64,000 nt of DNA from Cololabis saira (Eukaryota > Chordata > Actinopteri > Beloniformes > Belonidae), in NCBI RefSeq assembly GCF_033807715.1, contig NC_084587.1, positions 21,856,017 through 21,920,016 of the forward strand, given 5' to 3'. The translations under genes were made by a program, and so were the position numbers. How positions within the stretch are numbered: position 1 is the first letter of the stretch; each line of letters opens with the position of its first letter. Positions 49,519 to 63,784 of this stretch are shown here, piece by piece. The notes below the pieces were generated by a model, which saw only the letters and a list, made by a program, of their open reading frames with translations, searched no databases and was not told the origin of the DNA.

Positions 49519-52306
49519 CTGCAGGGAGACAGGAGCGGAGAAAATAAATGCATGCAATGTGCTTCATTTAATCTGTTCAATTAAAAAGTCCGCTCAGCTA
49601 AATGATCTTTTTTATTTCATTGCTGCCCTGTAATGGGCATTGCAAATAGTAATCCTCATGTTGACCCTCCCCACCTCCTCCTCCCAGGCTCCTCTCAACT
49701 CTCCAAGTCTAATAAGCTTACGTTCAGCCTTGAACAGGTTTTAAAATTATGAAGCTGCTCGAATTAAAAAGCGGCACAGGACATAGATGCTTGAGCTGTG
49801 ACGAATTCCTTTCCTGGCAGATTTTTTGGGAGAAGAGTCTGCATGCAGAACAATGCTGAGACTGCAGTGGGGAGTTGACAGGGGTGGGGGGTGGGGGTAC
49901 ATTTCGTATAACTCTTCAAATGGCAGCCTAATAACCCACGCTGATATTAGACCTTTCAGATAAGAGAGCCTGACCAATAACTTTTCCAATCACGGAGCAG
50001 TGATTAAAGAGCTCATAGAAAATCTATGGTATTGGCAGCAAAGACAGATGCTTTAAAATGAAGAAAAATGGTCCCTCGACATGGTGGGAGCAAGTGTGAT
50101 CGTCTTAAAAGACCCATCCATAATGTGCTCAGTTCCACTCCAGCTGGAAAAAAATATAAAATGTGTGCCAAACAAAGCTCGTGGGGAGGCTGGGGTGGTG
50201 ACACACCACTGCCTGCAGAGGGAAGAAAAAAGTGTATGGATGGTGATGGAAGCAGAAAGGATGTTTTCAAGGCCAATCCATCTTGGTGAGAGATACAAGG
50301 AAGAAAATTTTAAACACTCACAAGAGAAAAGAGTAGAGGGAAGGAAGTGGTGTGAGTGAATACCAGAGAGCAGGATTGGGTGTACAAGGAGTGAGATGGA
50401 GGGAAACGTGTCCCTGCAGTGGGATGCTGGGAGCTTCAGTTAGTGCTTAATGTCTTACAGCAGTCTCCAAGTAGAGAAAATAACATTGGCTGCTTTATAA
50501 ATCTAATCATTGTCCCTTGCCAGACACCTGTCTCAGTGTTTACTCCTCTGCTCCTCGTCTTGTTTCCTCCCATTCCTCATCATTCCCACCCACCTACCCA
50601 CCCATCCACCCACCCCCTCTGAGCAATAGAGGACTAAAGCATGGAGAGGGAAAGTCACCCTGACTTTGAACAAACAGCATGTACTGACAGTGTCCCACAC
50701 GTAATCGAGGAAATGGAGATTAACATGCATCACATTCAGTGACAGTCCTCCAAAGTCAAACTACAGGGGTTATGACGGCCCTTTACTCTTAAGATCACTC
50801 TGCCACAAAACACTAATGAAACTCTTTATTAGAACAGATTCAGAATTAGTCTACTCTGACTTACATCATGACTTTGAGAGTTACAAACACAAACTCAGCT
50901 CAGGAAAATAACTCATCTACAGCGAGTTCAAGGATTTGAGATGCATCGATTTAGCTCGGCCACTGTGCTGCAAGCTCATTGGACAAATACTGTTAAAATG
51001 AAGCCAATAAAGGAGAAGGGACAGAGGCAGCCGTGACAGAAAGGCTGGCGATAACCTGTTTTTTATTTTTAAAAGAAAGTTACCTCAAATATCAACTTTA
51101 TTGGATTTGAAAGGAGCTGCAGTTAAAAGAGAAGCCCCCTCCCCTCCACTCTCACATTTCCTTCTCTTCTCCTACTCTTTCCGTCTGTTTGAGCTGGCGT
51201 GGAGACAGATCTGCAGATTGTTCTTTGCCTCAAACCCATCTTTTTTTCTTTTTTTTTTTAAAATCTAATTGGCCAAGGGTGTCTTTTATGACAGCACTTA
51301 AATCAGATGCTTTGTTCAAGTGACAATAATATGCATAAAATGTCTGCTGTAAATTTGGCATGATTCAAAAATAATTAGTTTTTTTTCAGGGGAGTGCATT
51401 ACATTTAACTGTTATTTCCTTTTAAATAGCTCCACTAGCCATTTAGAAATACATTTAGTAACGTGAGAACATATAGTGCAATTTGTTTCAAATAACCAGT
51501 TATGCTAAGTGGCTTTTGATATATGAGTCATGTGCATTAACAACATGGTATTATACGGTATTTGCCATATAATATTCCAGATAAATGTTCGATGAAATAT
51601 TTGTCTCTATTTCAACTGAAACCGCTGCCATACGTAAATAGAAAATAAAAAATGTATTATCCACTATTATCCATGACAGCAAGAAAGAAAACGTGCAACG
51701 CTTTTATATCTGGACATGCAGAAGAATAAACAAGCAGAATAAGTCATCTTGATTACAATGGCCGTGAAAAAACATATAGACACCTATTTATTATCATCTC
51801 TACCACACAGAAACTAGTAACACTTACAGTTGTGCGTAATCAGCACTCAACCACTTAAAAAAAAAAAAAAGATGCCCAGATGTAAATTTTGATCTGACGT
51901 GTTTTATTGACAAAATGATGAAGAACAACAACACTAAAGCAATCGAAACTCTGTCCTTTTTAAAGGATGTAGCTGATCGGAACCATTGGCGAAGGTGGTG
52001 ACAGCATTCAATAACTGTGTGGGACGATGCAACGGAGGTGGGTCGAGCCAATCCCCAACCAGCGCTAAAACATCCACCTTACACGGACACTAACCGCGAC
52101 ACAGACCATCCAATTCTTGGAGAGATGCGAAGGCAATCGATTGGCATAACTGATGAGGAAATTAACATGACTGCATCTCATGGCTGTACCAACCTTTAAC
52201 TCTTGTTGTAAAAGCCAGGAAACTAGGAAAATATAAATGTGCAAAACAAAACCACCGTTTGGGAATAAAAAGATTTTCAAAAGGTTTTTATTTGTCCAAC
52301 CTGTTA

Positions 52307-52788
52307 AGCCTGGATTATGGTTCTGCGCTACACCAACGCAGAGCACACGCCGCTGCCGTAACGCCGTCATGAACCCTTCGGACTTCTCCGTCACTCCATT
52401 TCGCCGCGGTGCAGTACCCCCTGCGAGCGCTAGGTGTGTGCGCTCTTTTCCTGAATGGTTTATCCGACTTTTCCGGTCACAGTGAATCAAAGAGATAAGG
52501 ACAACTATTGTGCAAAAAAACAAAACAAAAAAAAATCACACACATACGAAGAAAAGATTGCTGAAAGTTCACGACTGCTTCACGAACCGGAACTGGAAAT
52601 GCATTGCTACCAAGCGAACCAATCACAGCCCTCTCGGTCTGCGTTGGTCTGGGACCTCTCGACGCGTAGTTACAATTTTTGGGAGGTGCGCGTCAGGCAC
52701 GGCGTGGCGTGCGCCGTGGGGTGCTCATTGCGGTGCAACCCGCGGTGCACGCTCGACATGGATTTAACGCAGAACCATAATCCAGCCT
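52307..52788 (-). mobile_element. PIF/Harbinger-type MITE, copy 2
   Basis: Ends AGCCTGGATTATGGTTCTGC and GCAGAACCATAATCCAGCCT are flanked by TTA (52304-52306 and 52789-52791). It is the inverse of copy 1: ccggtcacagtgaatcaaag here matches gattcactgtgactgg there. It lacks the LINE-tail insertion of copy 1, so it shows the uninterrupted state. Confidence 0.9.
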
Positions 52789-53574
52789 TTAATGGGGAAA
52801 GTTCAGAAAAAACTGTCAAAGAATGAATGAAACCTGTTGGAGTGGGCATGTTCAAGGAAAACTACATTTTCAGGACTCTACAGTCAACAAGAGTATTGCA
52901 GCCTTGAATTGCAGCAGCAGCACTGTAGATGGGATTTTTGACCTATATAAAACGGGATGGGTGCACTAAATATAGCACTAGCTAGTTTTCACTGTGGACA
53001 GATGCGAGGACGCAGGACGGCACTGATGGGGAATGGCAGCTTGGGAAGTGGTCGTTGTGGTCCTGATTTTCATCAGTGATGAATTACAAGATCATGTGAC
53101 TCAGCAGTAATTGCACATTTTGCAACAGGAGAAGTGGCTCAATCAATAAGATTACACTGCTGGCATTGTTCAGAAAGCTGACGAAAAATCACAGAGGGGG
53201 GGCGGGGGGACACCAGACTGAGCGCACTGTCTAATATCTCATTCTGACTTCTCTAGGCCACTCGGAGTATATTCCAGATCAGAATAACTTTAAAAGACAC
53301 ACATATATTGAGTCAGAATGTAATATAAATGCAACACAATGAAATGTATTCAGTTGGGTTTTATAAAATATTCATTCTGCTCCAAAAGTCAGGTAATTTT
53401 AGTGGCAGTGGCTTGCTCAAGACTTTTATGCTTGAAAGGTCAAGCACGCATCAACTGATTTCAAATGGAATAAATCAGTTTGCTCAGTATGATCATCGTG
53501 TAAGTATGCTATGTTAAAAAAAAAAAAATCCATATTTGCTCGTTGAAATACCTTTGCTGTATGTCAGTCTCCCC

Positions 53575-53715
<141 letters not shown>

Positions 53716-54908
53716 CTGTATTCTTGCATGACAAGAGCCGTCGTCACGCTACATTTACCTTTATGTTAGTGCTTAAACACTGTCAGAAACCGTCTGGGAT
53801 AAGATGTTCACAGACGAGCTAAGGTGGAAAAGAATATGCGGAGAGGTTGCCATTTCAACTACCGATCGCGTTGATCCTAACTGTGGCCCGATCAGCTGAT
53901 GACTATTGAGGGGAAAAAGATCATGCTGCACATTTTATAAACTTAAAAGAAAGTCAAAGGAAGGAGATTCAATGACGAAGCCGCAGGTGCAGCCAAACAA
54001 ATCGGAGAAAATACTTTGTCCTACATCCGGGTTCCTCATGATTCATCCTTCATGACCACATTCGTATAAATCCAACTTCAAGGTTACAATCCATAACAAC
54101 AACAAAGATCTATAGGAGGAATTATGAAAAAAGATATGTTGGCATTAGTATCTTAACTTGGACTGAATCAACACTGAATCAGTACTTCTACATGGGAGAG
54201 CAGTCATATTACTGCCATAAGAGACAGACAGAAGAAGGTGATGAATCTGTGGTTGTGTGAGACACTGGAGAAAAGGTTGATCATGCTTATTACGGTCTAA
54301 AAGAACAGGCAATGGCCTTTGAAACAAGCCTGTGAAAAGAAGCATAAACAAGAAGTAAAGTAAAGAGGTAAAAAGCAATTTGAGAAAAGGCAAAGGCTGA
54401 AAGCTGAAGTACTGGTGAGGCTTTTCCTAAAATCACTGATGGAGAAAAAAGGTCTTTGGAGTGACATCAAATAAATCTTGCCTACCGATGTGTGCAATTA
54501 GCTGCTCTGCTATATGGGTAGCAATTGAGATGGTTGCTGTTTTCAACTTGCACACTGGGTGTCGCCATTTGTACAAAGACATTGTTAATTTATCCTCGTT
54601 ATAGTTACAAAGCTTATCTCTTGGAGACTGCTGTAAGTTATAATGGTTTTATTCTGTAAACCATTTATCTGCAACAGTATGACACATGAACTTTCACATA
54701 ATATGCTGATATGCTGCTCTCAGTCTGGAGCGATATCATTACATAGGGTGCCTTTAATGCCATATAACAAAATACACTGATGACATCTGGCTGGGAATTT
54801 TATGATAAGCATAGTTAGGATGTTCATTGTCAGTGATTAATTAGTCCTTCGCAGTGACAATGGCGCAGTTTTACGGTAAGTTTATTACATTTTTCTTTTA
54901 TCACTTTT

Positions 54909-54933
54909 ACACACACACACACACACACACACA

Positions 54934-55025
<92 letters not shown>

Positions 55026-55044
55026 CACGCACACGCACACGCGC
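54909..55044. repeat. Compound (CA)n(GCAC)n(ACACGC)n microsatellite
   Basis: (CA)n to about 54933, then about 90 bp of pure GCAC tetranucleotide, then three ACACGC units. It is a continuous alternating purine-pyrimidine tract. Confidence 0.97.
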
Positions 55045-58000
55045 GTCCACAGTGCGAGACAAAATGATGTACACGTGCCATAATGGTATTGCTGGCTGTT
55101 ACCACTATGATGATCACATTAAATTAGAGCATTGGCTCACATTTTCTCCATGTCTATGCCAATATCTATATAGTCAAGTTATTATTGGCGGAAATCCTGT
55201 GAACACTAGTCACAAAGGGAAAAGAAAAAGTTAAAGACTGAAAACAGGCCCAAATCCTCGTTCCTTGTAGGAAAATACATTCTTCTGCTCAGTCAAATAT
55301 AGGACTTTAACAGTATACTTTTGAGTCTTTCTGGTATGAAATTTCCACAAAGTGCTTTCATGGTCTGCTGCTTTCTTGCTAAGCCGAAGCAGAGGGACAA
55401 AAACACAAGGCGAGGATTTTCACCTCCGAAAACCGCTGGAAGATTTGCACAGAGCAGGGACTGTGGATTTTGTTCCCCATCATTTACACTGTAATTGCCT
55501 CAGGAAGAGACCATGAAGCACCTAATAACTCTTTCAATGTGCACACGTGAATTTAAGTACTGTTTTCAAACATACTTGGAGTTGCTATGTGCCAAATAAT
55601 TAAAGTTGGATTTAAGAGCGGACGAACTTGGCCGATGTGTTAATCACCTCATCCACCAACACGCAGAAACACACACACTCTATACACAACAGGCTGCGTG
55701 CTGTCAACGCTGAATTACACCAGTGCTCGTTATTACTCTGCAATGATTTAATCTAAAGCCATGTAGTATATTGTATGTGTAGTAAACACAAGAAATGTTC
55801 TTAGCCGAACCTGTTCGGTCGGGTGCATACACTTGTTAGGATGAAGACGGCTGGCACAAATTCAGTAAGAAGCTAAGTGTAGATCAATGAAAATTAGATG
55901 ATAGTGAGACGAGAAGACTGTTGAGTGGGAAAGGACAGGTGGGCCAGCGACATAGAGAGTACCTTCATTGCTACATAATAAACGCTACAGGATCAAACGA
56001 GATAGGGGTCGAACCAAGATTACACCTTGAATGCTGAACAAAACAACACACACACACACAAAGAACTCATATATCAGAGTTTGAAGAAACTGACGTAAAA
56101 CATGTCAAACTGATTGAACAAAAGTTAGAAATCAAAACCTGCTGCTGATGCTATTTTTGATTTTACTTTTAACATATCTTGGTATTGTTCCATCTAGTCT
56201 GTAGTTCTTGAAGTCCACCTTTCTTTCTATGCATCTTTTGTCTTCCCCTGCCTCTGTTTGGGTCGTTCAGCCGTTACTTCTTGTCTCATTTGGACAGTCT
56301 TTTGTTGCATTGCTTTCCCTCGCCCTCACTGGTGTCGCCTGTGTCTCGTTGCTAATCAATGTCAATATCGCTCCGTTTCTCTCTTGCCGGTTCGTTTGTT
56401 CAGCCCTAGCCTGTTTGCCCGGCCTTTGTTGCAAATCCTGCAGAGCAGCCATTGTTCTTCACTGTGGATATCCATGTTTTTGCTATCCTTTGGACCTTCT
56501 CTGTCAGTGCATGGGCGTGTACTTCAGCATTTATTCAGGGCTCTCCACCTGGCCTCTATTTGTTATGTACAGTCAAGCGAAAAAGAAAGCGTTCTCACTT
56601 TTAATTCTAAGATTTTTTTTTTTGCCTTTTCCCTACACTCACACACCAATGAGCAGGACACTTTGACACTTGGAGAGAGCGGGGATTGAATCTTCCGACT
56701 CGGAGGTGACACTCTGCAAACGGAGCCCCGGCCAGCCCACGGCTCTGCTTCCCTGGCGTGCCTCTCCATCCGAGCAGCTACATATGCAACTCTTTTTCTG
56801 GTGCTCTGCCTTTCATAGCGCCCTTCTGCACTTCTGTGAAACAACTAACATCTCTCCAAGCTTTGACATACAAACTGGAGACAGCAAAACAACAAATCTT
56901 GTACAAGTAAAGCTCACTAATGGACATATTGTGTACCATTTTGTAGAATTATCAGAAATGTATGTCATTTTGTAGAGTATGCATATATTCAAAACACAAA
57001 TCTACTTCTTGAACTTCTTCTTTGCCAAATTCAAATAGACAAACTCTGTTTTTCATTAACAACGGTGCCTACACCGCATCCATTAAGGAAAGGGCTGAGG
57101 CTGTCAAGTGAATTTTAGTAGCGTTCATAAAACATCACAACATCTGGGACATACACACACACTCACAGACACACATAATAATATTTAACTGTGCGTGTAA
57201 TAAATGTGTTTAAATTACAGACAGTACATTATAATGAAGTAGAGCTGAAGCATCATCCTGTTAACCTGAAATATTTCAAAATGTTATTCTTTGTGTCTTG
57301 TGTGAATCATTATTTTTTTCAGGCCTTGTTTATCATTATTTTTTGACACAATAATTATGTAGCCACAGTTTTTCTTTTCATTTGTTTTATAACCTGACAC
57401 TAAATCTGTATTTAGTCTAATTGGTACCAAAAACAAACTATCTAAATAAGGTGCTGTGTAGAGCACTTATCAAAGCCTACTGGACTTAAATATAAGGAAA
57501 AAGAAACAGAGGGCAGAAAAACTGAAGGTGGGGTTAATTAGGGATGGTTATTATCTGGAGAAATGCATGCAATGATGAACCAGAATTATTGATCTATAGC
57601 AACAGCATGTGCTTATTTTTTGGAGCCTGTTAAGAAATCAAACACAGACTACTTTCTCCTCTTACATGTAGCATGCTTTACGAGGTGAGGGGGACAACCT
57701 CTTTAACTCTGCATTAGCAAGCAGTGACATGTACTGCGTTTCAATTATGTTCCAGCACCGTGGGCGCAATAAAAAGTGAAATAATGGCTTTGTTGCGATG
57801 CACATACAAAATACTAGCTCATTTGTTATGCTCCAAAGACCACCCGCCCAAATAAAAACAATTTGAACATCAGGTAGGGAAGGTGCTGCAGCCGTGCAAA
57901 CGTGAATCTTTAAACCTCGAGATTGTGGCTCCTTGAACAGCATCACTGGCTACTTTTTCAATGTTTTTCAAGCTTGTGAAATTCTGATGTCAAATTGGGG

Positions 58001-61000
58001 TTTACTTTCACAGTTGCTATCAGATCCCCTACCATGCATTTCAGGACATCCTCAGATGTTTGTTTGACTGGGATTTGGGTATACTAACCTAGTACGAACC
58101 AGGGCTTCGGAGAATGCTGTAATAGTCAAGTAAATGCACTTAATTATCTGTGTAAGTCTTCAGCTTGAGCCAGATAATTCATTTGACATGGAGCAGCTTC
58201 TTCAACATCCACTTCTGTGTGGTTCTCCACTAATAATCTCAATCTATTTGATGTTTAAACCTAAAACATTAATCTCTTCTTTTGCTTATTCATTCTGTAA
58301 ACCATTTATCTGCTGCTTAGGACTCATGAATGATGTAGCTTCATACTTGTTTAATTTAGATTTAATTTTCTTCATATCTAATTTAGATTATTTCCTGACA
58401 TTGAGCATTTAAAGCGTTGCCTGCTATCTCTATTTTTCTTCATATTCCCGTCTAACCGGAGTGATTAGGCATCAGTCTATTAAGACACACATTTCGTCAA
58501 GGAGCCAAACAGCAAAATGGGTCCTTGTAGCTTGGTAAATAGATTATGCAAGTCATTTGATCAATATGGCTGGTCTTTTCAACTTCGGTAATTCATTTAA
58601 TCAAAGCCCTCAAAATGTACATTAGCCAAGCTTACAGCGCCATTCGTACAAATAACAAAACACACAGACGAGGATGAGGGGAAAACAGGAGAGAGATATA
58701 TAAACCCAGTTTGGTGCAGATTTTCATCTTTGCAAGATATCGATACTTGGAAATTTTCAAGAGGAATATATCAGGGAAGGAGCAGTAACAATGCTTTATG
58801 TGTGTCTTTGTAGTGGTTATATTCATGGCTTGAATGAGGATAAAGTATGCAAATGCTGTGCCTGTATGCATAAGAGTGGGAGGAAGAGGACGCTTGGATA
58901 TGGGCTGCAGGAAAGCAGGTGAAGCCCGGGAGCTGTTGCTGGTTGTGGTGGTTGCAGTGGCTTGTTGATACAGGTAGACAACACATTATAGGTGTTCTGG
59001 ACCCAATGACTCCTGCAGGCAGCACAAGTGACTGGTGGCGAGAAGGCTTTGCCTGAGCAGAGTTTCAGGTGGTCCAAAAGAAAAAAAGAAGATTCACCTG
59101 CATACCGAAACTTTCCGTCACATAGGCAAACACAAGAAAGAACAGAAGAAAAAAGACAGATGGATATGGTTGAGAGCGCAGACAAGCAGGCAGGGATGTT
59201 GGTTAACACACTTAGGAGAACAATAAGCTTTGAGGACTCTGAGGATAAACAAATAAATGCAGCATGCCAGCTGAGTCTGTTCCTCAAGACTATCTTTGAG
59301 TACAGAAACTACACATCATGTTATTGTATTTGTAGAGTCAATCTTAAGCACAGCTGCATGGTTGTAAAGTGATTATCCCCACTTGCATGCTGCAGATTTT
59401 ATGCTTTTTCACTCGTTCCCTTTTGCCTAAAAGACTGATTTAGAAATTTGACTTTTGTCAGGAAGTAAAATGGTGATATATCCTTGAAGTAAGAGTGTTA
59501 GTTAGTGTTAGTGTTAGTAAAAAGTGACTTTAATCGTGCCATTAATTCAAGATTTAACTGGTTTATTGTCATTCCCAGAACACGAGGTACACCAAAGGGG
59601 AACAAAACTAAGTATTAAGGTCCTGGAAGAAATAGTAAAAGCAAGTAATTCCTTGCTCAAAAATTTGCTAAAGCCCTCTGTATCTTGTTTGAGGTCTTAA
59701 TGAAATGTCTGTTACATCATTTATTCAAAATACTGCAGAGATACAGTATATAGCAGTTCTCTCTTCAACACGTTCTTGTAATGTTCTTTGCAGAGGTTGA
59801 TTGCAGGGGGTTGAGTCTGACACTTGACTCCATTTTCTTTCCTCTGGAGTTTGTGCTTGAAGTTGGTGTTGAAACGTTGCAATATCTGCTCCAGGAAATT
59901 TTGAAGGATGAATATCAAGTTAGAGGAAGGGAAGAAAATTGAGAAGGCTGGATAATTTTACTCAGCTTGGTCTACGATGTCACAGACCCTCAGACAGAAT
60001 CAGAAGAACTCACTGAATGATGCGCCTTTATAATCCTGCAATTCTAAATAAATTAAAAGGTTACATAGTGTGAACATTTTTGTTTTGTTTCTTGACCTCT
60101 TAATATATGGAAAAGTACTAGAACAGATTTTCTTTTTCTTTCATATGTTCCCTTTAAAAAAATCCCAACTCAACACCGTTTCTGAAGATCTTTAGGCATA
60201 ATCAGCTCCATCCCACATTTATTTTCATTATCAACTCCCCCATTCACTCAAATATCTGTAAAGTGTATTAAATGAGCCAAGAAATGGTATTTACGCCTAA
60301 ATCAGCAGGGACAAGGAGTCATTAGTGCGAACAGCAAAATCATATCTACTGAACTCACCACATGAGGACTGAAGGAACCCCAAATGCTTACTGTGTGTTA
60401 AAATTAAAATCTTGAATTGTTTAATCACTCTTGCTTTGAAAAGCATGAAAAGGTCCCTTTTCTGATTCTAAATCAACGAAGTTTACGAGTCCTCAAATGC
60501 AGTAGCTATCTTTGACAAATGAATTCAATTGCTGGCATGCAACCCCTTAATTCAGATAATGTGTTACCTTTTAGTAGCAGTCACTGAAAGGACATTTATA
60601 TGGATGTTTGGATCTAAATGTCTATATAGCAAAATTTATGGCGATCTAATTCATTGAAATGTAAACACATTCCACTCTAGGCTATTATACCATGCCAACC
60701 ATTATGTAAAAACCTTTTCAGCCAGACATTCTTTATTTTAGATAGCTAGATGGTCACTGGTCCAACATGATAACTAGGATGTAAGTTTTATTAATGGCTT
60801 TGCATTAGATGGGACTAAACTTAGTCTTTTTTCCTTTGGCAAGCTCATGAAAGTCAAGTGATTCAAAAAAAAAAAGAGGCAAAGAAATGACAAGGTGAGT
60901 CTTGGGCTAACTTTCCCCGAGGGAGTCCGTGTTACTTTGAAAAAACACGATAAGAAAGGTCAGCCACAGCTCTGCTATCGGAGCTAACCTTTCAGATCAG

Positions 61001-63573
61001 GACATGGCAGGCAGCATTGAGCTCACTTTCCATTCCCAATAAATGAGAGGGATTATAGGACTGCACCGACAAACATCTGCGCTAGAGACGAGGATGTGAG
61101 CGTTCTGCATATCAGCTCCTCAAGGTATTAAAAAGACAGTGGCTGCAAAAAAGGGCCTTTTCATTAAAATACTGTTAAAAAGTGCCTCCTTTTTCTTCTC
61201 TTCTTAAGGAGAGATTGAAAAATATAAACCTGTTGTGTAGTAGTATTACTGTCAGCTACAGTCTTGAGTCAGGCGGTGCAGAAAGTTAAAAAATTTACAA
61301 TTTGAATCTAAATAAAAGTAGCAGGGGCATCACCTATTTATGATCTTGTAGATGCAACTGTTTACACACAACAATGTTTAAAATAACACATTTTGCCTTT
61401 ATCTCATTCACAGATTGCTCAAACCCTGAATGATCACTCTTGCAAATGCAGATGAATTAAATAAAACAAGAAAGACTCAAGCAGGAGGAACGGGGTCGGC
61501 TCGTGTTAACAGGAGTTAACGCGAGTCACTTGTTAGGATCATGGAAGAGGAATGTCACAGTGGATATGATGCATGATTGAACAAACTGCACATGCATGGT
61601 TCAGCCACAAAATTGATGTCAATTATTTTGACTATTTAGACCTCTAACCAGGGCCGCGTGGGACTGGGTTTGACAGCTTCTTCCCTTGTCTGTTAGCTTT
61701 AGTTTTGGTTTCAGCTAAATAAAGTATGATGGAAATATTTAACCCCTTGAATCAGTTCTGAGCTCCACTGAATATTTCCAGCTGGTTTGAATATTTTTTC
61801 TGCCCAAAAAATTACTATAGGACAATGAGCTGTAGTGGGGCATTTCACTTTGTATCTTTTATTTCTTTTTTTTCTGTGCCTGCAGAATGCTATATAAGTT
61901 TGGCTCCGTGACTGTCGGTCAAAATTTCATCGTAGTCTTGGTAGACGTCACAATAAAACATGTTGATCTCTGAACTAAAATTGAATTGTCTGAATGTGAA
62001 TTATAAACTTAGTGCACACGGTTTTATATAGTCCATATCGGTGGCTTCTGCTGACTTGAGCATGTAATTTTCTTCTCCTGTCAGTATCTTTATGGAGGCC
62101 ATTTATTTACAGTCCTTTCTTTAGATTAAAGCCCTCCAATTGATGGTACTGAAAATGATTATTCATATTTATTTTCAGTGTTCATATTATTCATATTATT
62201 ATAAAAACAACCCTAACTCTATCATGCATACAAGAAAAGACTCCAATTGTATCTAATATTAGCTAATAGATGTTTTTATTTAATTTTAATTTATTTAAAT
62301 CAGGATCAACTCAAGAATTTTACCCTGTTTACTTTTTAGGAATGTAGGAAAAGGGCGGCCTTTGACTACCCAAATGTACGTACCTCTGATGCCACAGGGT
62401 AATGTCTCGAAATCAAGGCAGTTCAAATAATGAAAATGAATTGGGAATGATTACTCTTCCATGTTACAGAGGAGGAAGTGCGTCCATGCCTCCATCCTAT
62501 TCCTATACAATTTATTAATTTATCATTTAGAAGTTTGCCTGTCACTAGATAGATTTGCATGATGTTATTAAGTTTTGGTCACTGCCAGCTGGAGCAGTTG
62601 AGATGATAGAATTGAGCTCACATTTGTGGTTCCTCATTAAAGTCTTGTCCCCCCAATTTTCCTCTAATTTCCCTTTTATAATACTCATGAATGACTGTGA
62701 AAGTAACCTTTTGTTGATTACTTTTTTTATGTTATAATCATTTTCCCGGTGTGGTATTGGTACAACTGCTGCTTGCAGTAACTAGCAGATTTATTTTCAT
62801 CCAAGCCATTTCCAACTACTTGAGTGGTTCCAGTTAAATGACCAATGGTTAAGTCTACGAGTGGAAAAGACAGAACATCCAAGTGCAGCCAATGAAGAAA
62901 AACAGCACAGGTCTAATCAGTATTAAACCTCTAATGTCTAAAATAGACTTTATTCAATACATATAAGCATTTTTTTGACTTTACACAAATATATAGTATT
63001 GCTAAATTTCACTACGGACATTCATACATATATTCAGGAAATGCTTGCTTTCATTGTTAGTGACATATTGATTATAGAAGAAGAATGCATGCATAGCTTT
63101 CTGTAACTACTTTAAGCAGATATTTCTCTTCCCTCGAAAATTAAATGCAACTAATGTACAGTAAGCAGCCTGCCGAGCACAAACTAAACAGAAAATATGA
63201 GGTAAATTGACATAAGCTGTGTGTTTGTGTTTCAACTTCTCTCCACTAATAAATCCTCATATAGTAAGTAGTTGTGTTATGTTAAGGTCTGAATATTTTA
63301 TTACTCTGAGAGATTTAGATTCCATAATAAAATTACAACCTTACATATGGAAAGAATGTTGCATCTTTAAAAGTCAAAGCTCCATGACCAGCACTCTCTA
63401 ACCAGATGAAATGTAACAGCATCAGGGAGTCATGTGTGGCAAAATAAAAACGGTTATATTTACAGCTGCATCTACTGTAGATATTTTTGAGTCCCTGTGT
63501 TATCTGCACAGTTGGGCTTGAAATTTGATGTTTATGAAACAAGTCTTATTGAACTTATTAACTTGTAATTATA

Positions 63574-63578
<5 letters not shown>

Positions 63579-63671
<93 letters not shown>

Positions 63672-63682
63672 CACACATATAC

Positions 63683-63769
<87 letters not shown>

Positions 63770-63784
63770 CATACACATATATAT
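63579..63784. repeat. (AT)n tract with (ATAC) interruptions
   Basis: About 90 bp of pure AT, followed by mixed atacacacatatac and AT runs. Confidence 0.97.

Noticed and set aside
54830..55234. A plus-strand ATG (MAQFYGKF) followed at once by a gtaagt, resembling a first exon, and a 126-codon frame
   Set aside because: The frame runs into the GCAC microsatellite; there is no promoter, no second exon and no recognised protein.
58823..59287. 154-codon minus-strand open frame, and TGEKA-like pieces on the plus strand near 59028
   Set aside because: No domain, no C2H2 spacing, no splice sites in inpp4b phase; the zinc-finger resemblance is a few residues only.
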